64,000 nt of DNA. Origin: Candidatus Neomarinimicrobiota bacterium (GTDB lineage: Bacteria; Fidelibacterota; Marinisomatia; Marinisomatales; TCS55). Below, one piece after another: positions 8,149-16,680 of the stretch. The notes under the pieces were generated by a model that saw only the letters and a list, made by a program, of their open reading frames with translations, made no database searches and had not been told where the DNA came from. The DNA lies in the NCBI GenBank assembly GCA_018651745.1, contig JABIDL010000028.1:1-64000 (forward strand), written 5' to 3'. Position 1 is the first letter of the stretch; every line of letters starts with the position of its first letter. The translations under genes were made by a program, and so were the position numbers.

Positions 8149-11100
8149 GAATCTCTCCTCTCAAATTGATGAGATTTTCATACCGACTGTCAGATATCGT
8201 GTTTACGCTGAGATTTGCTGATAGTGAGTTAGCGAAAAGAAAATGAGCTTGAAGCTGAGTCCGAAATGTTTTCCCTAATGCAAATCCATGCAGAGCCTCA
8301 GGTGGAAGACTTGCAGTTGTTTCCTCTTTCATCCAAGAATCCGTCACAATCATTTCGCCACGCAATCTTCCTATTCGTCCAATTCTTTTTACAAATCCCA
8401 CTTTTAATCCCAATGCATTTGCAATAAAATTTTGAGATTGATGCATACCAGAATCAGACCCTCCAATTATTTTGGTATTCAATTCTACTTCGGAGTTCAT
8501 TTTCCATTCGGTTCCGGTTTCTATCCATCCTCCCGTTACACTGCGGTTTCGAAATTGGCTAATGGTAGATTCAATTTGATGATCCGCCCAGGATCCATTT
8601 ACTGTCAAACGAAAATGTCTGTTGATAGCTTTTTTCCATTCGGAAGAAATTTCTTGGTGTTCTGTAATATCAATCCCACGGGCGTCCAAACCATTCAAAT
8701 CTCTTTGGGCTAACCACGTTAATCTGCTTTGTCGTTTTCCACCAATCGGATTGCTATTAATCTCAGTCCGCACCATCCATCGGCTTCTTTCAATCGAGTT
8801 TGAACCAATGTCCGCAAAAATCCATTCCGTAGATTTTCCATTAGTCCCCGACAAATCAGCCGTCATATTCAACCGAAATTTCATACCGTGTAACTTCTCG
8901 TATCTAGTTCGATTAAAATCAATTTCAAACATCTCAGTTAGTCCGATCGCTTTCACGGAACGTCTGGTACCGGACGCAACAGCAAATCCACTGTAATTTC
9001 CATTTGGATCTTCAATAAAAGCGTCAAATTCTTCATCATATCGATATCCACCAAGACCGGCACCTATAGAATCGTACACCATGGTCCGACCGCTTCCTAA
9101 CCGAGATTCCTGCTTTAGTTTCAAATCAAATCGAATCGGATGATTTGATTTCCTAAAATGCGTGCGAATGTGAGCAAGGCTAATATCCGATTCAGTATTC
9201 AATAAATTATTCTCGGTTATCCGTTTCCGAATCTGCATTGCTCCCGTCCAACCATTTTTTGATTTTCGAGACATATCTATTTCGCCAAATACTGCTTGCT
9301 GATATTCTTCCATTTTTCGAAGCAATTCTGAATATGATAAATCATTCCTAGATCCAAATCCAACTTTAAAAGAAGAAAAGTTTTGATCTAACTCCAGCCC
9401 GCCGGAGATGGTTCGCCACGAATCAAAATTCTGACGAGTTTCACTTTTATAATTCACATAAGGATGATACGACCCGGGCAGTGCTTTTATATAAATGGAT
9501 TTCTGATAAAAATCCTGTTTACCTTTTACAGAATTGAAGGTTCCTTTTAACTCTGGAATCCATTTAGTTTTAGTATTCACGCCTGATTGAAATCGATTTT
9601 TATGAATATCTCCTATGGAATATTGATGGAACGATGATGAAATACTACCGTTCCATGGCAAATGAATTTCAGCACTTAATTTAGATAAAATTTCATTTCC
9701 ACTTTCATTTCCTGTCATGTTCCAATCGCGATCAAACATCACATCTCTATCCCGAGTTAAGGAATAATATCGAATTCCCTGCTGCCAATTTGAGATAGAA
9801 TAATCCACATCAAATCCTTTTCCAATGTTTATTTTTTCTCCTGTTAATTCAAGCAAAATGGCATTCCCAATATTATCATCATCTCCAACATTCGAAAGCC
9901 TGTTTTGATCGTATTGAGTTAAACCAATGTCCAACTTAAATAATTGGTTTTGAGTAATTGGAATTCCAGACCGCAAGTGGATTAAATTGAAATTTTCTGG
10001 CTTATGAATGGGTTTATCAGGTGAATACAAATCAATGTAATCGGTCCGATCATCCTCTAAAACAAACGAATAAAATAAGGTTCCGTTTGAAGAGATTTCC
10101 CTTGTATATGTTCCCGAAGAACGATCTAACGAAAATGTAACCCGATATCTATTTCCCGTTTCAATTCCGTCTGGATCAAACAGAAAATAATTACTTTTCA
10201 TTACATAATTCCCGGCTGGATCTTCAACAGCACCGGAAATAACAACCGGCGAATCGCCTGCAGAACGCAAGAGATTTAATTCTGAATTCGAGTATAACGA
10301 TCCATTGGTCGATGGATCATCAAAATCTCGAATCCAATTTACCTCGAAAATTCGACCGTCCTTTTCTAACGATAAGGATGATCCGGCTGTATTACGTCGG
10401 TAATGAAAATCCGTCGATTCAAATTCCACAAAAATATCAGAATCAGAATAAATAAGATGTTTTGGCTCAAAATAAAGTTCGCCGGTGGAATAATCTATGG
10501 TATAATCGTATTGACTTCCACGAATCAACTTTTGACCATCAAGCCAAACAATTTCCGATCCCGTAACGATGGTTTGGTATCGGATATCCCCGTTTCCTGA
10601 TAAGATATACGGCCCCTGATTTCCTTCCATCCCTTTTATTTTCAACTCATGATAATTGCCCTTTGCACCCGCAAAAAATGCAGAGGCGGTTACATTATTG
10701 TATTTAAAGTTACTCTTTATACCAACTAGGTTTTTATTGATATTGAGCAACTTACCAGAATTCATTCTCAATATATAATCACCCGCTGTTATGCGAATGT
10801 TTGGATGAGAAACCGTTAAATGAACTTCATCTAAATCGCGGATAGTTTTTGTATCCCCTTGAGGACGAATCGGATTATTTTGATCAGATAAAACTCCGCT
10901 CACCTGGATATCATCTGTAAGATTTCCTTGCAATTGGAATTTTAATCCGCCTCCTACATCAGATCCCGATAAGGCCGACATGTCCATCAAACGAAAAAAA
11001 GTCCCCGAAGACAGAATTTGTTCGGTATTGGTATTCAAAGCTGAAATTTGTTTTTGTTTTAATATTTCCGGAGATCCAGTCTTGATTAATAAAGAATCAA

Positions 11101-11218
11101 GTTCCGGTAAAGATGCAATGAATTCCTTTATAGTGGTTGAATCAGATTTGAATTGATTCCCAGCCGAAACGCACCACGCGCACGACCATATGAGGACAAA
11201 AGAATAAAGCCGAACCAT
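8135..11218 (-). CDS. Giant outer-membrane beta-barrel protein, SprA-like repeat signature
   Basis: A 1027-residue protein with a signal peptide (cleavage near CVSAG) followed by almost continuous alternating polar/aromatic strands ending in ...GEIRANF, a typical barrel C-terminus. Residues about 215-268 carry the pattern GSExVWLDGQxLxRGxxYDYxIDYSTGELYFEP followed by an acidic strand. I recognise this pattern from large uncharacterised outer-membrane proteins of Gemmatimonadota, Calditrichota and related phyla, some near the type IX secretion protein SprA. At this length it is much shorter than true SprA (over 2000 residues), so SprA identity is not claimed. It sits between the propeller-like protein and the Omp85 barrel, 14 bp overlapped with the latter. 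Confidence 0.6.
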   Translation of the reverse strand: MVRLYSFVLIWSCAWCVSAGNQFKSDSTTIKEFIASLPELDSLLIKTGSPEILKQKQISALNTNTEQILSSGTFFRLMDMSALSGSDVGGGLKFQLQGNLTDDIQVSGVLSDQNNPIRPQGDTKTIRDLDEVHLTVSHPNIRITAGDYILRMNSGKLLNINKNLVGIKSNFKYNNVTASAFFAGAKGNYHELKIKGMEGNQGPYILSGNGDIRYQTIVTGSEIVWLDGQKLIRGSQYDYTIDYSTGELYFEPKHLIYSDSDIFVEFESTDFHYRRNTAGSSLSLEKDGRIFEVNWIRDFDDPSTNGSLYSNSELNLLRSAGDSPVVISGAVEDPAGNYVMKSNYFLFDPDGIETGNRYRVTFSLDRSSGTYTREISSNGTLFYSFVLEDDRTDYIDLYSPDKPIHKPENFNLIHLRSGIPITQNQLFKLDIGLTQYDQNRLSNVGDDDNIGNAILLELTGEKINIGKGFDVDYSISNWQQGIRYYSLTRDRDVMFDRDWNMTGNESGNEILSKLSAEIHLPWNGSISSSFHQYSIGDIHKNRFQSGVNTKTKWIPELKGTFNSVKGKQDFYQKSIYIKALPGSYHPYVNYKSETRQNFDSWRTISGGLELDQNFSSFKVGFGSRNDLSYSELLRKMEEYQQAVFGEIDMSRKSKNGWTGAMQIRKRITENNLLNTESDISLAHIRTHFRKSNHPIRFDLKLKQESRLGSGRTMVYDSIGAGLGGYRYDEEFDAFIEDPNGNYSGFAVASGTRRSVKAIGLTEMFEIDFNRTRYEKLHGMKFRLNMTADLSGTNGKSTEWIFADIGSNSIERSRWMVRTEINSNPIGGKRQSRLTWLAQRDLNGLDARGIDITEHQEISSEWKKAINRHFRLTVNGSWADHQIESTISQFRNRSVTGGWIETGTEWKMNSEVELNTKIIGGSDSGMHQSQNFIANALGLKVGFVKRIGRIGRLRGEMIVTDSWMKEETTASLPPEALHGFALGKTFRTQLQAHFLFANSLSANLSVNTISDSRYENLINLRGEIRANF

Positions 11219-11222
11219 TGGT

Positions 11223-11864
11223 TTACTTCTCAGCAGAAAAAAGTCTGGCAGTTATAAATCTGCCAAATACGGAAAAGAAATATTCTACATCTGAGCAGGA
11301 TGAAAATATAGTTATTGTGTTGATATCTGAATATGCAATGCGATCCGGACAAATGATTGGGATTGTTTGACGATTTAGATCAACAATTAATGTCCAGCTT
11401 GAAGCATGTGGATGTTTTGTCCAAATTTCGTTTCGGTCTTCAGAAAAGATAGCCAAATGACCATTCTTATTCACTGCAATTGAAGATGGATAAAATAGAT
11501 TCATATCTTCAGGCAGATTGATTGGAATTGTTTGAACAAATTCAAGTCTTCGAGTGAATTGAATTATTTTATTTCCTGTGCGGTCGCACACAAAAATTGA
11601 AACACCATCAGTCACAATTCCAACCGGTTCAATAAAAGTTTCAAACCTATCGCCAAACCCTCCTGCAAATCTGGGTTCGCCATCAGTTAATTCTACGGCA
11701 ACTTCCTTATTTGATTTATCCAAATGATATCGCGTTCCATCTTGTAGAATTAAAATTTGATCGGATTGGAATTCCGGTTTATCTGCAAAGATAACAGCAT
11801 CAGTTAAATCTGTTGCATAGCAAAACCCGAGAATAATGAATATGGTAGAAAATATTCGGGGCAT
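11223..11864 (-). CDS. Secreted beta-propeller-like (NHL-type) protein
   Basis: The 213-residue product begins with a signal peptide (ending near CYATD). Repeated blades follow, including VGIVTDGVSIFVCDRTGNKIIQF and PSSIAVNKNGHLAIFSEDRNEIW, which look like NHL/SMP-30 type propeller blades. Only about three to four blades fit, fewer than a closed six-blade propeller, so it may be a partial or degenerate member. It starts with ATG nine bases after lgt and ends four bases before the giant barrel gene. A periplasmic or surface accessory role for that barrel is inference only. Confidence 0.55.
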   Translation of the reverse strand: MPRIFSTIFIILGFCYATDLTDAVIFADKPEFQSDQILILQDGTRYHLDKSNKEVAVELTDGEPRFAGGFGDRFETFIEPVGIVTDGVSIFVCDRTGNKIIQFTRRLEFVQTIPINLPEDMNLFYPSSIAVNKNGHLAIFSEDRNEIWTKHPHASSWTLIVDLNRQTIPIICPDRIAYSDINTITIFSSCSDVEYFFSVFGRFITARLFSAEK

Positions 11865-11873
11865 AGAAATGGG

Positions 11874-12695
11874 CTATGTCTGTTCCTTTGGTTGGATTTT
11901 CTTCTGATAGAATAGGAAAAAACCAATTCCAACTGCAATCATGATCAAGGAAATAACTTGCGCCCCGGAAAAGGTATTCAGTAGATATTTTGGATTTGTG
12001 CGAATAAATTCTATTGAGAAACGCTCAATTCCTGCAAGAATGAGATAAGTGAAAAAAAGGCTTCCAGCTACTTTAACAGATTTCCGTTTTTTCCAAAGAA
12101 ATGCAAATATCAAAAAACCAATAATCGTTTCGTACATTTGAGTAGGATGAACCGTCAAATTTCCCGGAGCCCATCCTGAAATATCGACCCAAGGATAATA
12201 GTTTTCAAAACTGAATGTTGTTGTTGCAGGAATTCCATTTGGAAAATGCATCGCCCACGGAAGTCGGCTTGGAATCCCATAATCGTCGCCAACAAGAAAA
12301 CACCCAACACGGCCAATCGCATATCCAAGAATCATCATAGGTGCAGCAACATCTGCAAATTCTAGCCAATTCAATTTATGCTTTCTAAAAACAAGCGTAA
12401 CACCAAGGATTCCGCCCATGAGTCCACCTAAAAACACAAGTCCGGAACCACTAAAAATCATTCCAAAAGGATCTTCAATAACTCGACTATAATTTTCAAT
12501 TAGATAATAGATTTTTGAACCCAAAATTCCGCCAATAGCAGATGCCATAATAATGTTGGACGCCAGTTCTGAATTATGCCCAAGACGTTTCAAATCTTTT
12601 GCTAAAAGGAAATAGCAAGAATAAAACGCTACAACGAGCATGAACCCGTATGAATAAATCTTGATAGGGCCAATTTCAAATAATACGGGAATCAT
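11874..12695 (-). CDS. lgt: Prolipoprotein diacylglyceryl transferase
   Basis: An integral inner-membrane enzyme that transfers diacylglycerol from phosphatidylglycerol to the lipobox cysteine of prolipoproteins, the first step of lipoprotein maturation. The 273 residues show about seven membrane segments, the early Tyr-Gly motif SYGFMLV, the core GRVGCFLVGDDYG with its conserved Arg and Gly, and VHPTQMYETI near the C-terminal third. Length is standard. The ATG directly follows the TAA of the zinc-ribbon gene with no gap. Several lipoproteins in this window (LptE, DUF4837, AlsD-like, SPOR) would be its substrates. Confidence 0.95.
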   Translation of the reverse strand: MIPVLFEIGPIKIYSYGFMLVVAFYSCYFLLAKDLKRLGHNSELASNIIMASAIGGILGSKIYYLIENYSRVIEDPFGMIFSGSGLVFLGGLMGGILGVTLVFRKHKLNWLEFADVAAPMMILGYAIGRVGCFLVGDDYGIPSRLPWAMHFPNGIPATTTFSFENYYPWVDISGWAPGNLTVHPTQMYETIIGFLIFAFLWKKRKSVKVAGSLFFTYLILAGIERFSIEFIRTNPKYLLNTFSGAQVISLIMIAVGIGFFLFYQKKIQPKEQT

Positions 12696-13529
12696 TTATT
12701 GTTCCTTTCCGCATTTCGCGCAAAATTTATCGTTCGGCTGAACACCTGAACCGCATGATGTGCAAAACGCCTTTCCTTCGCCATGTTCTTCCCTTTTACG
12801 CTGTTGGGTAAACAATAAACCAATTATAATCGCCAATGCGCCTAAAACGGTTAGAGGCTGCCACGTTGGAAGTGTATGGCGCTGGATCGCACCCATCGAC
12901 TTCGACCGATTAGGTTTTTCTCTATTTGTGTTTGTATTATTGGTATTAAGCATCGATTTTAGAAGATCAATTGTCGTTTCTCCTGAAGTATTTTGATACG
13001 AAACGACTATGGATTTGTTCGCACCGGGCTTTACATCTTTTACATGAAATCGATGAAACGTCAATCCGTGTGTATCCTGAAAAACTTCTGCACCTTTTTC
13101 CGATAAAGTAAATAACTCTGCAACCATAGGTTCTTGAATTAATATGTGTGCATCAGCAACGATTGCATCTATTTCCAGAATAACATCAAATGAAACAGAA
13201 TGTCCTTTTCGCTCTACTGAATAAAAGTAGAAAATTCGGACAGAAACATTCGATTCGGGAATTACAATTTGACTTTCTCCATCAAAGGAATGGATTGCTA
13301 ATAATATCGGTTCGCTCTCATCAGATTGACCTACCATAAACGCCGAGTCGGCATTGGATGGTATGACCATTGAAAATTCCGGAAACGATTGTCCCTCTAA
13401 TGGTTCTACCTGAATCTCAACCATGACACCGGGAAAATAATATTCCGGATACACGGCAACATCAAATCTGCTGAAATCATTCCCGAATGCAAATATTGGG
13501 ATAATGAGAAGTAAAAAACGTTTTTTCAT
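12696..13529 (-). CDS. Signal-anchored protein with C-terminal zinc ribbon
   Basis: The 277-residue product has an N-terminal signal sequence (MKKRFLLLIIPIFAFG), an all-beta extracytoplasmic region to about residue 185, and a low-complexity N/T-rich linker. A membrane segment (LTVLGALAIIIGLLF, about 224-238) and a zinc ribbon follow (CTSCGSG...FCAKCGKEQ at the C-terminus, four cysteines in two CxxC pairs). The predicted topology puts the sensor-like domain outside and the zinc ribbon in the cytoplasm. No catalytic motif is seen. It begins with ATG, heads the run leading into lgt, and abuts lgt without a gap. Function unknown. Confidence 0.6.
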   Translation of the reverse strand: MKKRFLLLIIPIFAFGNDFSRFDVAVYPEYYFPGVMVEIQVEPLEGQSFPEFSMVIPSNADSAFMVGQSDESEPILLAIHSFDGESQIVIPESNVSVRIFYFYSVERKGHSVSFDVILEIDAIVADAHILIQEPMVAELFTLSEKGAEVFQDTHGLTFHRFHVKDVKPGANKSIVVSYQNTSGETTIDLLKSMLNTNNTNTNREKPNRSKSMGAIQRHTLPTWQPLTVLGALAIIIGLLFTQQRKREEHGEGKAFCTSCGSGVQPNDKFCAKCGKEQ

Positions 13530-13576
13530 TGTTCCATCCTTATTGGTTATTTAGACGTTAATCCTCTTCTAAAGTT

Positions 13577-14314
13577 TCATGAACGAGTTGCAACCTGGAA
13601 AAGGACAATCAGGTCGTAAATTGTATGGGTGTAAGCTGCAACACCAAATCCGCGAAAAACATATAATGTTCCTAGAAATATTCCTGCAGAAAACCGAATT
13701 AAAAATAAGGCTAATGTAGGCGTATCTCCAAATTCTCCAACAAAATGAAATGCTGAAAACAATGCAGATGCTAGAATTATGGCACCTACACGACTCGTTG
13801 ATCGTTTCCATTGAAAAATAAATCCAAGGACGGCGACAAAAATGCTTATCAAAATGACTCGAAAAACAAATTCTTCATAGATTCCCGCTCCGATGGCAAG
13901 AACACCCTGCTGAACCAATTGGCCAAGGACAGGCGACATGAGCAACAGTGGAGTAAAAGACATAACCAAAAACAGGATACATCCCCACATAACGCTTTCC
14001 CCGAGCATTCTGAGAAGATACTCGCTTCTGACTGCTGTGGATGCCAATGCTTTTTTCTGTCGCATAAAGGCTGCCATAAATCCAATTAAAAATGCTCCGC
14101 TAAACCCATACATTCCGTACATGCCAAGCGATCCCAATACTTGCCGCATAAGTACGTCGGCACCGTTTCTTAAAACCATCAAATCATTTTTAGTTATAGC
14201 AAAAACACCGAGTTCATAGATCAAAAACAAGGGTAGCGTAAACACAAAACTGTAAAATGGTGTAGCGGTATCCTGCCAATATGTGGTTTTCTGTCTAGCC
14301 ACGAAGAACGCCAA
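13577..14314 (-). CDS. CPBP-family intramembrane metalloprotease (Abi/CAAX type)
   Basis: A multi-spanning membrane protein of about 245 residues with the family's motif 1, EEFVFR (in AGIYEEFVFRVIL), and motif 2, FSAFHFVGE, supplying the Glu and His residues that define CPBP glutamic/metallo-type intramembrane peptidases. Substrates of bacterial members are mostly unknown. The start shown is TTG with an AGAG just upstream. A GTG four codons later is an alternative; no ATG lies nearby. It is separated from the zinc-ribbon operon downstream by about 47 bp, and from lepA upstream by an inverted repeat. Confidence 0.78.
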   Translation of the reverse strand: MAFFVARQKTTYWQDTATPFYSFVFTLPLFLIYELGVFAITKNDLMVLRNGADVLMRQVLGSLGMYGMYGFSGAFLIGFMAAFMRQKKALASTAVRSEYLLRMLGESVMWGCILFLVMSFTPLLLMSPVLGQLVQQGVLAIGAGIYEEFVFRVILISIFVAVLGFIFQWKRSTSRVGAIILASALFSAFHFVGEFGDTPTLALFLIRFSAGIFLGTLYVFRGFGVAAYTHTIYDLIVLFQVATRS

Positions 14315-14340
14315 TTTTCTCTAAGGGTTTTATGTCAGCC

Positions 14341-14397
14341 ACAGAGATCACAGAGTGTACTTTAAGTTTTTCAAAATCATTTCTCTGTGTGCTCTGT
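14341..14397. repeat. Imperfect inverted repeat (CACAGAG-type)
   Basis: Arms at 14341-14355 (acagagatcacagag) and 14383-14397 (ctctgtgtgctctgt) are complementary at 13 of 15 positions around a 27-base AT-rich loop. It fills most of the gap between lepA (ends 14404) and the CPBP gene. It could fold into a weak RNA hairpin after lepA or be a dispersed repeat; no T-run follows, so it is not called a terminator. Confidence 0.6.
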
Positions 14398-14403
14398 CGC
14401 TCA

Positions 14404-16206
14404 TCAATTTTTATCCAATTGCAGTACAGCAAGAAGGGCTTCCTGCGGAATTTCAACTTTGCCAATTTTTTTCATCCGCTTTTTCCCTGCTTTTTGTTTT
14501 TCCCACAATTTCCGCTTCCGTGTAATATCGCCGCCATAACACTTGGCTGTTACATTTTTTTTAAGCGCTTTTACGGTAGCGCGTGAAATAATCCGTGTAC
14601 CAATAGAAGCCTGAATTGCTACTTCAAACATTTGCCTGGGAATCAGTTCTTTTAATTTTGAACAAAGAGCAACCCCTCGTTGGTAGGCTTCGTCTGAGTG
14701 AATAATAGTGGACAGCGCATCTACGGGATCACCCGCGAGAAGAATATCCAATTTCTGAAGCGTTCCTGGACGAAAATCCTGCAGCGTGTAATCCAGCGAT
14801 GCGTACCCGCGGGAAGCCGATTTCAGCTTATCGTAAAAATCAAAAATGATTTCACCCAAAGGAAGATCATAATGCAACTGCGCCTTGTCCGGAGTAAGAT
14901 AATCAGTATTCTTATAAATCCCCCGTTTAGATTGGCATAGTTTCATAAGTCCGCCAATGTATTCTTTGGGAGTTACAATTTCGGCAGATACGAAGGGCTC
15001 ATTTATTTTATCAATTTCTCCGGAAGATGGCATTTTTGCGGGAGTGTCAACTTCCAATTCTGTTCCATCGCGAAGATTGAGCTTATACTTTACATTAGGC
15101 GTTGTTGTTACCAGTGTCAGATTAAATTCTCTTTCGAGTCGTTCTTGAATAATTTCCATATGCAGAAGTCCGAGAAATCCGCAGCGGAATCCGAATCCCA
15201 TAGCTTCACTTGTTTCCGGATCAAAAATGAGCGATGCATCATTTAGCTTAAGTTTTTCAAGTGCTTGCCGAAGCTGTTCATAATCATCTGCATCCGCCGG
15301 ATACATTCCCGAAAAAACCATCGGTTTCATTTCTTCATATCCCGGCAATGGCTCGGATGCGGGATTTTCTTTGGTGGTAAGAGTATCACCGGGAAGGACA
15401 TGATTCACATCTCTTATATTTCCAACCACATAACCAACATCCCCGGATTTAATCTCGGCAGATTTGATTCGATTCATGATAAAATGACCGACTTCGCTAA
15501 TGTCGTATTCTCTGTCGTGTGCAAAAAATCTAGCACGGTTTCCTGGTTTTAATACGCCATCCATTACTCGAACATACGCGATGGCACCCTGGTAATTATC
15601 ATAGGTGGAATCAAAAATGAGGGCACGCGCCGGCGCATTTTCATTTTCTTTTGGAGCTGGTATCTGATCCACCACGGCACTCAAAAGCGCATCAATTCCT
15701 GAACCATCTTTCGCACTGGTGTGAATTATTTCCTCTGGTTTGCACCCAATGAGTTCCACAATTTGCCCGGTTACGTCTTCTATCCGAGCGCTGGGAAGAT
15801 CTATCTTGTTTATGACGGGAATAATTACCAGGTCGTGTTCAATTGCCAAATACGCATTGCTTACAGTTTGCGCTTCTACACCTTGTGACGAATCCACCAA
15901 TAGCAGCGCACCCTCGCACGCGGCAAGGCTTCGGCTGACTTCGTATGAAAAATCCACGTGGCCTGGCGTATCAATAAGATTAATAATATATTCGGTGCCG
16001 TCACCATGTTTGTAATGCATTTGAATCGGATGACTTTTGATGGTAATACCGCGCTCGCGCTCTAGGTCCATCGAATCCAACACTTGTGCTTTCATGTCCT
16101 TTTTGCGGAGCGTGTGGGTGACTTCTAATAGTCTATCCGCAAGCGTAGACTTGCCGTGATCAATGTGGGCGATGATGCAGAAATTTCGTATGTGGGTGGT
16201 TGACAT
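14404..16206 (-). CDS. lepA: Elongation factor 4 (back-translocating GTPase LepA)
   Basis: A ribosomal GTPase acting on stalled or mistranslocated ribosomes and in 30S maturation. The 600 residues are standard length. The G domain shows AHIDHGKSTLADRLL, the ERGITIK switch region, DTPGHVDFSYEV and the NKID motif. The C-terminal EF4-specific domain includes SIGTRIISRATVKALKKNVTAKCYGGDITRKRKLWEKQ, and the protein ends ...ALLAVLQLDKN. ATG start at 16206. It stands alone between the small secreted protein gene and the CPBP gene, all on the minus strand. Confidence 0.97.
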   Translation of the reverse strand: MSTTHIRNFCIIAHIDHGKSTLADRLLEVTHTLRKKDMKAQVLDSMDLERERGITIKSHPIQMHYKHGDGTEYIINLIDTPGHVDFSYEVSRSLAACEGALLLVDSSQGVEAQTVSNAYLAIEHDLVIIPVINKIDLPSARIEDVTGQIVELIGCKPEEIIHTSAKDGSGIDALLSAVVDQIPAPKENENAPARALIFDSTYDNYQGAIAYVRVMDGVLKPGNRARFFAHDREYDISEVGHFIMNRIKSAEIKSGDVGYVVGNIRDVNHVLPGDTLTTKENPASEPLPGYEEMKPMVFSGMYPADADDYEQLRQALEKLKLNDASLIFDPETSEAMGFGFRCGFLGLLHMEIIQERLEREFNLTLVTTTPNVKYKLNLRDGTELEVDTPAKMPSSGEIDKINEPFVSAEIVTPKEYIGGLMKLCQSKRGIYKNTDYLTPDKAQLHYDLPLGEIIFDFYDKLKSASRGYASLDYTLQDFRPGTLQKLDILLAGDPVDALSTIIHSDEAYQRGVALCSKLKELIPRQMFEVAIQASIGTRIISRATVKALKKNVTAKCYGGDITRKRKLWEKQKAGKKRMKKIGKVEIPQEALLAVLQLDKN

Positions 16207-16238
16207 GACTTTATTAATATTTTCGAGGTAAAATCAGT

Positions 16239-16679
16239 TCAGGGTTTATATTTTTTCTGAGCTTTTAACAAAAGAAAATTGCCTTTTTTTCGTTCGCCGT
16301 CCTGTGCCAGTGATACAATTCGAATAGCTTCCGTTAGTGGAATTCTTACATTGTCTGAATTGGCATAAAGTGCATCTAGCGAACCGGTAATTAGTGACAA
16401 GTTACCTCCAACTTCGGTAGATAAAAATTCATCGATAATTTGGTAATAGCGTTCAATGTAATACGGTTCAATAAATGACGGATCTCCGGTATATTGCTTT
16501 TTAACTTCAAAATCGTGAAGAGTTTGCAACCGAGAGGTCATCGCATAAGCGCCATTTACAAAGGTCAGTTTTTCTTCCTGACTTAGAGATTGCCAATAAT
16601 CCGCCGGGGTTTTTCCCTGCCCAATAAGAGAACCCGTACATACAGAAAAAATAGCCATGATTAATACAAATTGTTTCAC
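16239..16679 (-). CDS. Small secreted protein, function unknown
   Basis: The 146-residue product has a clear signal peptide (cleavage after SLIGQ) and a soluble, mostly helical remainder with no recognised domain. The sequence near the start, TPADYWQSLSQEEKLTFVNGAY, suggests a small helical bundle. It starts with GTG: a GGGAG motif lies five to six bases upstream, and the nadE stop is one base before the start, so it is probably translated with nadE. It carries no lipobox cysteine. Probably periplasmic. Confidence 0.6.
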   Translation of the reverse strand: MKQFVLIMAIFSVCTGSLIGQGKTPADYWQSLSQEEKLTFVNGAYAMTSRLQTLHDFEVKKQYTGDPSFIEPYYIERYYQIIDEFLSTEVGGNLSLITGSLDALYANSDNVRIPLTEAIRIVSLAQDGERKKGNFLLLKAQKKYKP

Positions 16680-16680
16680 A

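Noticed and set aside
8135-11218. Calling the giant barrel a true SprA type IX translocon
   Set aside because: About 1000 residues rather than over 2000; only a repeat motif is shared and no other type IX secretion genes are visible in the window.
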